Shown: positions 6,803 through 11,840 of the stretch, piece after piece
Position numbering within the stretch: the first letter of the stretch is position 1
Layout of the letters: every line of letters starts with the position of its first letter
Assembly (NCBI GenBank): GCA_031425455.1
Contig: JANPJJ010000013.1
Coordinates: 1-11,840, forward strand
Direction of reading: 5' to 3'
Length of the DNA stretch: 11,840 nt
Source of the DNA: Sandaracinobacteroides sp031425455
GTDB taxonomy: Bacteria > Pseudomonadota > Alphaproteobacteria > Sphingomonadales > Sphingomonadaceae
Translations under genes and position numbers: made by a program
The notes under the pieces: generated by a model
Told to the model about the DNA's origin: nothing
Databases searched by the model: none
The model's input: only the letters and a program-made list of their open reading frames with translations

Positions 6803-7212
6803 CCGTCATTCCGCTTTCCGACATTCCGCTTCCCGCCGAACGGCAGCCCGGCCTGCAGCCTCGCACCCACCGCATCTTCCTGGAAGATCTCGCGGTGGAC
6901 GCCGATATCGGCTTCCACGATTTCGAGGTCGGCACGCCGCAGCGGCTGCTCGTCAACGTCGACGTCGGGCTCGACCTGGCGCACTGGCCGCAAAGCGATA
7001 CCCGGGAAGCCTCGTGGAACTATGACTTCATCCGCGAGGGCATCATCGAACTGGTGGCGGCCCGGCGGTTCAATCTGCAGGAGACCTTGGCAGAGGCGAT
7101 CTTCGCGATGATCGCCGCCAAGCCGGGCGTGATCTCGCTCCGGCTGTCGCTGCGCAAGCCCGATGTCTATCCCGACGCCAAGGCCGTGGGCGTGCTGCTC
7201 TCCAGCGATTGA
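6799..7212 (+). CDS. folB: Dihydroneopterin aldolase (FolB)
   Basis: The 137-residue protein matches the FolB fold, which splits 7,8-dihydroneopterin to 6-hydroxymethyl-dihydropterin and glycolaldehyde in folate synthesis. Family residues fit by alignment to the known enzyme: Glu43 in IGFHDFEVGTPQ, Tyr75 in WNYDFIRE, the pterin-anchoring Glu95 in FNLQETLAEAI, and Lys120 in LRKPDVYP. The protein carries about 24 extra N-terminal residues compared with the shortest homologues. The start overlaps the end of the reductase gene by 4 nt and there is no independent strong ribosome site, so translation probably depends on the upstream gene. FolX-type epimerase activity is a possible alternative that sequence alone cannot exclude; the retained catalytic Tyr and Lys favour aldolase. 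Confidence 0.88.
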   Translation: MTVIPLSDIPLPAERQPGLQPRTHRIFLEDLAVDADIGFHDFEVGTPQRLLVNVDVGLDLAHWPQSDTREASWNYDFIREGIIELVAARRFNLQETLAEAIFAMIAAKPGVISLRLSLRKPDVYPDAKAVGVLLSSD

Positions 7213-7230
7213 CGGCGGCGACGGGGGCGG

Positions 7231-7293
7231 CGCTCAGCGCCGCGGCGAGCGCACTCAGCGCGGTGCTGAGCGCGCTCAGCGGGGCGGCAGGAC
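7231..7293. repeat. Three 21-nt imperfect tandem repeats with hairpin at a convergent gene junction
   Basis: CTCAG recurs at 7233, 7254 and 7275, exactly 21 nt apart, within GC-rich units such as GCGCTCAGCGC. The central unit forms a hairpin, CTCAGC-N5-GCTGAG (7254-7270), extendable by two pairs past a mismatch. The stop codon of the leftward gene lies in the third unit. Placed between converging genes, it could act as a two-way terminator, although no T-run is present. Confidence 0.5.
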
Positions 7294-8166
7294 AGTCCGC
7301 CCGCAGGCACCGATCGACGCCCGGGCCAGCGCATAATCCTCCACCAGCCCGGCGTCTGCCGCCAGGGCCTCGGGCAGCGCTTCCGGCAGGCCGCACGCCA
7401 GCCCGCGCCACAGCAGGGTGCGCGGCGCAACGGGCCGGGCCCGGTCCACCAGCTCGCCGGTCGCGACCGTCACGGAAGGCTCGGCATCGGCGGCGCGGCG
7501 CACCACCAGCGTCAGCGGCCGGCCCCCCTCGGTGCGGAGGAAATACTGGCTTTCGGACTGGCCCGGAACATCGCCGGTGCTGCGGAACCCGTCGCTGATC
7601 CCGGTCACCATCAGCCCGGCATTGGCGGGGCGAACCGCCTCCACCAGGATCGAGCGGACGACCGCTTCGGTCGCCGCGTCCCAGGGCTGCTGCCCATGCG
7701 CGGAGCTCAGCCGCAGCGGCTGGACGTCGGCCTTGCTGCCGCCCGACAGCAGGCTGGCGAACAGGATCAGCGGCGCCGCCTTGCCGAACGGGACCCGCCC
7801 CTTGGCGGTTGCCGGCCCCTGCCACAGCCAGGCCGCCCCTGCCGGCAGCACCGCAGGCGCCTTCAGCGCCGCGCGAAGCCGCCCTTCCACCAGCGCCCGG
7901 ACCTGGCCGGGCGGAACGTCGGGCGCATCGCGCTTCCCCAGCCGGTCGACCTTCGCGACATCGGCCACGAGGACCACCGGGCTGGCGAGCGCGAGATCGG
8001 CAAGATCGGTCCACGACAATGCAGGCGCGGACACAGCGGGCGCGGGCGCGGACATGATCGCTTGCGAACGGGCAGGGGATGGCAGCAGCAGCGCTGCCAT
8101 GGCCGGCATTATCGCGAACTGCGTCCAGCATGCCCGGGGGGGCGCTTGGCGGGCGGCTTTTGTCAC
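7276..8166 (-). CDS. Uncharacterised exported protein
   Basis: I do not recognise a domain in this 296-residue protein. The GTG start at 8166 is chosen because it supplies the basic n-region (TKAARQ) of a signal peptide whose core is FAIMPAMAALLL, with a likely cut after SQA at 36. An ATG at 8109 would leave only a shortened signal with no positive charge. The mature part begins Ala/Pro-rich, then has a helical region (LSWTDLADLALASPVVLVADV at about 50-70), a stretch with several beta-like segments, QSESQYFLRTEGG at about 203-215, and a C-terminal helical part. The mature protein has just two cysteines, Cys258 (GLACGLP) and Cys288 (GACGR), which could form a disulfide in the periplasm. It converges on folB and diverges from tonB. 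No function is proposed. Confidence 0.7.
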   Translation of the reverse strand: MTKAARQAPPRACWTQFAIMPAMAALLLPSPARSQAIMSAPAPAVSAPALSWTDLADLALASPVVLVADVAKVDRLGKRDAPDVPPGQVRALVEGRLRAALKAPAVLPAGAAWLWQGPATAKGRVPFGKAAPLILFASLLSGGSKADVQPLRLSSAHGQQPWDAATEAVVRSILVEAVRPANAGLMVTGISDGFRSTGDVPGQSESQYFLRTEGGRPLTLVVRRAADAEPSVTVATGELVDRARPVAPRTLLWRGLACGLPEALPEALAADAGLVEDYALARASIGACGRTVLPPR

Positions 8167-8593
8167 CCCGGTCGACTACACGAAAAACGGTTGCGACCGA
8201 AAGGGGCGAGCGGTATCGTTTCAGGGTCCGGGTCGCGATGGAAGCGCGCTCTGGCCGATCGTGCAGGGTGGGCGCGATGGCGGAGTGGCGGTTGGAACGG
8301 CTCGATATTGCGGTTGCGGCCTGGCAAGATGTGCCGGTAAGGGGGCGCGTCCGAATCGGACGTTTCCAAAGGCCGGGCCGGGGGGCCCGGTTGGCCGGGG
8401 TTCCGGTTGCCGGGGTTGCGGCTGGGGCGGATTGGAACGGGATGGGCGCGCTCGGGGCGCTGCCGGAAGTCCCGCACTTGCGGGGCCGGAACGGGATCAA
8501 GGGGTCGGCTCTGCTGTTGTCACAGCGGGCAGGCCGGGGAGTTTTGGGCATGCGGCCAGGGTCGGCTGCACGTGAGGGAGTGGCAAACAGCCT
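8167..8593. other. 427-nt gene-free stretch between the exported-protein gene and tonB
   Basis: No frame here gives a convincing protein; the open frames are low-complexity Arg/Gly/Pro shadows. It should contain the promoters of two divergent genes, but I can place no clear -35/-10, Fur or Irr box. It contains a very G-rich block (about 8371-8430) and several GGAACGG copies (8294, 8434, 8489). The tonB leader has AGGGAG at 8575-8580, 13 nt before the ATG, a longer spacing than normal. Confidence 0.6.
8388..8419 (+). repeat. Tandem G-rich 16-nt repeat upstream of tonB
   Basis: CGGTTGGCCGGGGTTC (8388-8403) is followed at once by CGGTTGCCGGGGTTGC (8404-8419), a near-identical copy shifted by one base. 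It follows a perfect dyad CCGGGCC-N4-GGCCCGG (8373-8390). Several G-runs make a two-layer G-quadruplex conceivable. Role unknown. Confidence 0.5.
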
Positions 8594-9247
8594 ATGTCGT
8601 ATCTGCAAGAAGAAGGCATCAGCAGGAACAGGCTCTTCGCAATCATCGCCGTCGGCGTGTTGCATGCGTTCCTCGCCTATGCCCTCATCACCGGCCTCGC
8701 GATCAAGGCGGTGAAGAGCGTGATCGCCGATATCGAGACCGTGAACATCGAAGAGCAGGCGCCGCCGCCGGACGAACCGCCGCCGCCGCCGCCCAAGCTG
8801 GAGGATATCCCGCCCTACGTCCCGCCCCCGGACGTGGTGGTGGAAACTTCCGCCCCGCCGCCGCCGACCATCTCGACGCAGAGCACGATTGCAACGCCGG
8901 AGCCGCCGCGAGTGGTCGCCCCGCCGGTCGTGGTGGCGCCGCCGGCCATCCCCAACACGCAGCCGATCGCCGTCGCGCGCACCTTCACCGTGTCTGCCGA
9001 CGACTATCCCGACGCCTCGCGCCGGGCTGGTGAGGAAGGCGTGACCGGCGTCCGGGTTACGATCGGCGTCGACGGTCGCGTCTCGGCGTGCAGCGTCACC
9101 CGGTCCAGTAACTTTCCGCGCCTCGACGAAAAGGCATGTCAGATCGCGCAGCGACGCTGGCGCTTCAAGCCGGCCACCGCGAACGGCCAGCCGGTCGAAG
9201 CGACGATCAGCCGGAATTATCGCTGGCAGCTTCAGGAAGGCCTCTGA
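8594..9247 (+). CDS. tonB: Energy transducer TonB
   Basis: The 217-residue protein has the three TonB parts. An N-terminal membrane helix (about 13-37) includes His24, matching the family's essential His facing ExbB/ExbD. A Pro-rich periplasmic spacer (about 56-125, with EPPPPPPK and VAPP repeats) follows. The C-terminal domain (about 138-217) contains YPDASRRAGEEGVTGVRVTI, then VDGRVSACSVTRSS and RRWRFKPAT; it would contact the TonB box of outer-membrane transporters. Two cysteines, Cys166 and Cys182, lie in the C-terminal domain and may pair. The spacer lacks the Lys-Pro repeats of E. coli TonB and is Pro/Val/Glu-rich instead. It is first in a tonB-exbB-exbD-exbD cluster, 111 nt ahead of exbB. 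The substrates served cannot be told from here. Confidence 0.95.
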   Translation: MSYLQEEGISRNRLFAIIAVGVLHAFLAYALITGLAIKAVKSVIADIETVNIEEQAPPPDEPPPPPPKLEDIPPYVPPPDVVVETSAPPPPTISTQSTIATPEPPRVVAPPVVVAPPAIPNTQPIAVARTFTVSADDYPDASRRAGEEGVTGVRVTIGVDGRVSACSVTRSSNFPRLDEKACQIAQRRWRFKPATANGQPVEATISRNYRWQLQEGL

Positions 9248-9248
9248 C

Positions 9249-9278
9249 CGGGCGCCCCGGCCATTGCTCCGGGGCCCG
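9249..9278 (+). other. GC-rich hairpin between tonB and exbB
   Basis: CGGGCGCCCCGG (9249-9260) pairs with CCGGGGCCCG (9269-9278) with a 2-nt bulge and an 8-nt loop. It starts 1 nt after the tonB stop and lacks a T-run. The following leader to exbB (about 9279-9358) is clearly poorer in GC than its surroundings. This could be a transcript-end protector, partial terminator, or mark a separate exbB promoter. Confidence 0.5.
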
Positions 9279-9358
9279 ATGTAGCATCAACACGCTTATC
9301 TACCGACGGACTTCATCGACCAACATCAATTCAGACAATATCTGTAGAGGGACACATC

Positions 9359-10084
9359 ATGGCTGCAGTTACAACCGAGAACCCCTATGGCCTGGTGGCC
9401 GCTCTCGAACAGGGCGGGATTATCGCCCAGGTCATCTTCGGCATCATGGTTTTGATGTCGGTGATCTCCTGGTACATCATGTTCACCAAGTGGTTTGAAC
9501 AGCGCAAGATGATGAAGGAAGCCGTCGAGGTCGAAAAGAAGGTCTGGTCCGCATCCAGCCTGAAGGAAGGCGCCGCCAAGCTCGACAAGGGCTCGGCCTT
9601 CCGCCAGCTCGCCGATGACGGCCTGCGCGCCTTCGATCACCACGACGGGAAGCTCACCGACCAGATCGACCAGAACGAGTGGGTGACGATGACGTTGAAC
9701 CGTTCGGCGGGCCTCATCTCCACCAAGCTCAACTCCGGGCTGTCGTTCCTGGCCTCGGTCGGCGCCACGGCACCGTTCATCGGTCTGCTCGGCACCGTGA
9801 TCGGGATCTACCGCGCCCTCATCAACATCGGGATCGCCGGGCAGGCCTCGATCGACAAGGTCGCCGGCCCGGTCGGGGAAGCGCTGATTATGACCGCCGT
9901 CGGTCTTGCGGTCGCCGTGCCGGCCGTGCTCGGCTACAACTTCCTGGCCGGCCGCAACAAGGCGATCATGGAAAAGCTGAACACCTTCGCCGCCGACGTG
10001 CACGGTTATCTGCTGTCGGGCGCCCGCATGGCACGCCCTGCGCCGCAGGCCGCCCCGATAGCCGCCAAGCCGGTCGTCAAGTAA
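9359..10084 (+). CDS. exbB: ExbB, MotA/TolQ/ExbB proton channel
   Basis: The 241-residue inner-membrane protein has three membrane helices as in ExbB: about 20-44, 128-153 and 172-196. The second and third hold the family residues: Thr146 in FIGLLGTVIGI, and Glu174 and Thr179 in PVGEALIMTAVGLAVAVPAV. Glu174 matches the essential Glu of E. coli ExbB. A cytoplasmic loop (about 45-127) and a C-terminal tail rich in Ala, Pro and Lys follow the standard plan. It forms the pentameric channel through which protons drive ExbD and TonB. No long N-terminal periplasmic extension or signal peptide is present, unlike Pseudomonas ExbB. GAGGGAC lies 8 nt before the ATG. exbD starts 31 nt after its stop. Confidence 0.95.
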   Translation: MAAVTTENPYGLVAALEQGGIIAQVIFGIMVLMSVISWYIMFTKWFEQRKMMKEAVEVEKKVWSASSLKEGAAKLDKGSAFRQLADDGLRAFDHHDGKLTDQIDQNEWVTMTLNRSAGLISTKLNSGLSFLASVGATAPFIGLLGTVIGIYRALINIGIAGQASIDKVAGPVGEALIMTAVGLAVAVPAVLGYNFLAGRNKAIMEKLNTFAADVHGYLLSGARMARPAPQAAPIAAKPVVK

Positions 10085-10115
10085 GCCTGTCCGCGACACG
10101 TAGAGGAAACATCCT

Positions 10116-10583
10116 ATGTCAATGGCTGTGGGCGAGCAGGAAGAAGGCGGACTGATGTCCGAGATCAACACCACGCCCCTCGTGGACGTGATGCTGGTCC
10201 TGCTCATCATCTTCCTCATCACCGTGCCGGTCGTGATCCAGACGGTCCCGGTGTCCCTGCCCAAGGTGGTCAATATCCCGACCACCACCAAGCCCGAGAA
10301 TGTGCCCCTGTCAGTCGACGCCAACGGGGACATTTTCTGGGGCCTGACCCGGATCGAGTCCTCGGACCAGCTGCGTGAGAAGGGCGCCACCTACCTGCTC
10401 TCCGAAGTGGAGCGGCAGAAGGCGGCGGGCGCCAAGATCGAGCTGCCCGAAGTTCATATCCGGGGCGACGCCGGCACCGAGTATCAGCATATCGGCCGCG
10501 CCATCTTCGCGATGCAGCGTGCCGGCTACCAGAAGATCGGGTTCATTTCGGAGCCGCCCGTCGGCACCATCGTCAAGCGCTAG
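10116..10583 (+). CDS. exbD: ExbD biopolymer transport protein (first copy)
   Basis: This 155-residue ExbD/TolR protein is the proton-responsive partner inside the ExbB channel. The signature MSEINTTPLVDVMLVLLIIF holds Asp24, the essential membrane aspartate, at the start of a single membrane helix (about 21-42). The periplasmic domain (about 43-155) has an alternating beta/alpha pattern ending in AMQRAGYQKIGFISEPP. AGAGGA lies 8 nt ahead of the ATG. It has a longer periplasmic domain than its neighbour, by about 14 residues, with an extra Pro/Thr segment and a helix around SDQLREKGATYLLSEVER. It is the third gene of the cluster; the second exbD starts only 12 nt after its stop. Confidence 0.94.
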   Translation: MSMAVGEQEEGGLMSEINTTPLVDVMLVLLIIFLITVPVVIQTVPVSLPKVVNIPTTTKPENVPLSVDANGDIFWGLTRIESSDQLREKGATYLLSEVERQKAAGAKIELPEVHIRGDAGTEYQHIGRAIFAMQRAGYQKIGFISEPPVGTIVKR

Positions 10584-10595
10584 GAAGCCATACTC

Positions 10596-11021
10596 ATGGG
10601 AATGTCAGTCGGATCCGGTGGCGGCGAAGAAAAGCCGATGGGCGAAATGAACACGACGCCGCTTATCGACGTCATGCTCGTGCTGCTCATTATGTTCATC
10701 ATCACGATCCCCATTCAGACCCACGCGACGAAGCTCGATCTTCCGCCGCCCACCAATCTGCCGAACGACATCAAACCCGACTTCAACCAGATCAACGTCG
10801 ACTTCTTGAACACCATCTACTGGAACGATCAGGAAGTGACGCTGATCCAGCTGGACGGCTATCTGAAGCAGGTCGGCGCCCTGGAAGCCGAAGCGCAGCC
10901 CGAGCTGCGGCTGAAGCCCGACCAGCTGGCCAAGTACGAGATCGTCAACAAGGTGATGGCGCTGGCCCAGCAGGCCGGGATCGCCAAGATGGGGTTCGTG
11001 GGCAACGAAGCCTACGCCTGA
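10596..11021 (+). CDS. exbD: ExbD biopolymer transport protein (second copy)
   Basis: A second, 141-residue ExbD. The membrane signature is MGEMNTTPLIDVMLVLLIMF, with essential Asp25 and one helix at about 22-43. The periplasmic part (about 44-141) differs strongly from the first copy in its middle (LDLPPPTNLPNDIKPDFNQI and NTIYWNDQEV) and ends in MALAQQAGIAKMGFVGNEAYA. The two copies share the helix but not the domain that meets TonB and the cell wall, so this looks like an old duplication with divergence. AGGAAG, overlapping the stop codon of the first copy, is its probable ribosome site. In Xanthomonas a tonB-exbB-exbD1-exbD2 arrangement is known in which the second copy has a specialised role; equivalence here is not shown. 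Confidence 0.94.
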   Translation: MGMSVGSGGGEEKPMGEMNTTPLIDVMLVLLIMFIITIPIQTHATKLDLPPPTNLPNDIKPDFNQINVDFLNTIYWNDQEVTLIQLDGYLKQVGALEAEAQPELRLKPDQLAKYEIVNKVMALAQQAGIAKMGFVGNEAYA

Positions 11022-11047
11022 GGCGCGACGCAGGCCTCCGTCGATCC

Positions 11048-11081
11048 AAGGCGCCCGACCCCACAGGTCGGGCGCCTTTTT
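11048..11081 (+). terminator. Strong intrinsic terminator after the tonB-exbBDD cluster
   Basis: A perfect 13-bp stem, AAGGCGCCCGACC (11048-11060) and GGTCGGGCGCCTT (11066-11078), closes a 5-nt CCACA loop and runs into T5 (11077-11081). It starts 26 nt after the second exbD stop and separates the cluster from the PEP-CTERM gene. Confidence 0.95.
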
Positions 11082-11167
11082 CGTTCCGGAGCAAGGCATA
11101 ATGGCCGGCGGTTCCATCCGGTTGTAAAGGCAGGCCGGCTGCCACTTGCCGTTTCGTCGGTTGCTCT

Positions 11168-11184
11168 TGTAAATGAATCTTACA
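11168..11184. promoter_or_regulatory. Candidate upstream activating site TGTAA-N7-TTACA
   Basis: An exact 5-bp dyad (TGTAA 11168-11172, TTACA 11180-11184) is centred about 88 nt before the predicted sigma-54 transcription start, a typical place for an enhancer-binding protein. A lone half-site, TTGTAAA at 11122-11128, sits 45 nt upstream. The stretch is AT-rich against its surroundings. Binding by a PrsR-type regulator is inference. Confidence 0.5.
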
Positions 11185-11237
11185 GGCATCACCGGCCATG
11201 CGACCGTGCCTGCGGCTGTCCGGTATGGCGCCGCACC

Positions 11238-11254
11238 TTGGCACGGTTCTTGCT
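11238..11254 (+). promoter_or_regulatory. Sigma-54 (RpoN) -24/-12 promoter
   Basis: TTGGCACG-GTTC-TTGCT matches the RpoN consensus YTGGCACG-N4-TTGCW at every fixed position, with GG (11240-11241) and GC (11252-11253) exactly 12 nt apart. Transcription would begin near 11265, giving a leader of about 38 nt before the ATG at 11303. RpoN promoters need an AAA+ activator, which fits the dyad upstream. In several PEP-CTERM systems, RpoN acts with the PrsK/PrsR two-component pair. Confidence 0.85.
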
Positions 11255-11302
11255 CCTCCAACATCAGGGTCGGTCCTGGGGTCGAAACTGGGAGCAACTC
11301 AC

Positions 11303-11815
11303 ATGAAGCCAAGCTGGATACTCGCCGCACTGCTGGCGACCTTCTCCGTCCCCGCAAGCGCCGTCGAACTCGTCGTCGGCAGCGGGTGGCAATCCGACAC
11401 CCTGGAAGTCGCCGGCGAGCCGACCGACAATTCGCCCTGGACCTTCACGCTGACCGGTCCCGGACGTTTCCTCCTGACCGATGCCTTCGTATTGGGCGAC
11501 ACCTATACGATCAGCGGCGATTTCGCGGTGGTGTCGGCCATCGGTACCGGTGGTGCCATTCCGGCGAGCGACCCGACTGCCGACGCGGCCTGGTTCAGCG
11601 GTAATTATAGCCTTATCGACTATGCGCTGGGCGCCGGCACCTATAGCATCTCCATCACCGGCGACGGTGCCGGCGGGTTGCCCGCGGGCCTGTTCGTGCA
11701 GGTGCTAGATGGGGTCGTTCCCGAACCGGCCAGCTGGGCGATGATGATCGCTGGATTCGGTCTGGTCGGCGTAGTTGCCCGCAGGCGCAGCTCGCGGGTT
11801 GTCATCACCGCCTGA
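11303..11815 (+). CDS. PEPxxWA-type PEP-CTERM sorting-signal protein
   Basis: This 170-residue exported protein has a signal peptide (1-20, ending ASA), a beta-rich middle of about 118 residues and a PEP-CTERM tail: VVPEPASWAMM (139-148), a short hydrophobic helix (about 146-159) and a basic end starting at RRR (160-162). Exosortase cuts such tails so the protein can reach the outer surface, usually together with exopolysaccharide. The middle (WTFTLTGPGRFLLTDAFVLG and an AGTYSISITG segment) resembles the small beta-sandwich ectodomain of other PEP-CTERM proteins; no enzyme motif is seen. The ATG 11303 (MKPSWIL) is chosen over an upstream ATG because it begins the signal peptide and GGGAG lies 8 nt ahead. 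It is driven by the sigma-54 promoter described separately. No exosortase gene lies in the window. Confidence 0.92.
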   Translation: MKPSWILAALLATFSVPASAVELVVGSGWQSDTLEVAGEPTDNSPWTFTLTGPGRFLLTDAFVLGDTYTISGDFAVVSAIGTGGAIPASDPTADAAWFSGNYSLIDYALGAGTYSISITGDGAGGLPAGLFVQVLDGVVPEPASWAMMIAGFGLVGVVARRRSSRVVITA

Positions 11816-11840
11816 CCTCGACTTGCCATCACGAGAGGGG

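Noticed and set aside
8294..8315. GGAAC...GTT pattern resembling an EcfG stress-sigma promoter before tonB
   Set aside because: The spacer is 14 nt rather than the expected 16-17 nt, and GGAACGG recurs nearby in the repeat-rich DNA.
8163..8477. 104-codon minus-strand frame in the gap upstream of tonB
   Set aside because: Low-complexity Arg/Pro/Asn composition (RNPGNRNPG) reflecting the GC-rich repeat; no convincing ribosome site or homology pattern.
7070..8665. 531-codon open frame on the minus strand
   Set aside because: It crosses folB, the exported-protein gene, the gene-free gap and the start of tonB, with low-complexity Arg/Ala/Pro sequence and no recognisable fold.

Overview
The window is GC-rich, densely coding alphaproteobacterial DNA, most likely from the order Sphingomonadales (Sphingomonas and relatives). 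The main pointers are a tonB-exbB-exbD-exbD cluster, a PEPxxWA-type PEP-CTERM protein, a PTR1/FolM-like reductase overlapping folB, and small DUF883/YqjE/DUF3618-type membrane proteins in one operon. These are family-level recognitions; no database search was run. I see no mobile element, tRNA, rRNA or CRISPR array.

Layout. Positions 1-5953 read leftward: a gamma carbonic anhydrase-like protein cut by the window edge (1-365), an MlaC-type periplasmic lipid-carrier protein (377-1024), a three-gene envelope operon with overlapping genes (1114-2780), a thiolase (2928-4106), a NodN-like MaoC hydratase (4155-4613) and an MscS-type channel (4694-5953). A 48-nt divergent gap separates these from a rightward pair, the PTR1/FolM-like reductase and folB (6002-7212), which overlap by 4 nt. 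An unrecognised exported protein (7276-8166, leftward) converges on folB. A 427-nt gene-free stretch follows, and then tonB, exbB, exbD and a second exbD run rightward to a strong intrinsic terminator (11048-11081). The last gene (11303-11815) is a small PEP-CTERM protein.

How genes work together. TonB, ExbB and the two ExbDs form the proton-driven complex that energises outer-membrane TonB-dependent transporters. The reductase and FolB both act on pterins, pointing to folate or tetrahydropterin cofactor synthesis. The MaoC hydratase and thiolase are consecutive steps in acyl-CoA metabolism. The DUF883/YqjE/DUF3618 operon encodes small inner-membrane proteins of the kind linked to stationary phase or stress in other bacteria.

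The most notable signals are regulatory or architectural. The PEP-CTERM gene has a textbook sigma-54 -24/-12 promoter (TGGCACG-N4-TTGC) 38 nt before a plausible leader, and an inverted repeat TGTAA-N7-TTACA sits where an enhancer-binding protein would bind. Within the DUF3618 gene, a perfect AGGAGG lies 8 nt before an in-frame internal ATG, so the locus may yield both a fused protein and a separate short one.
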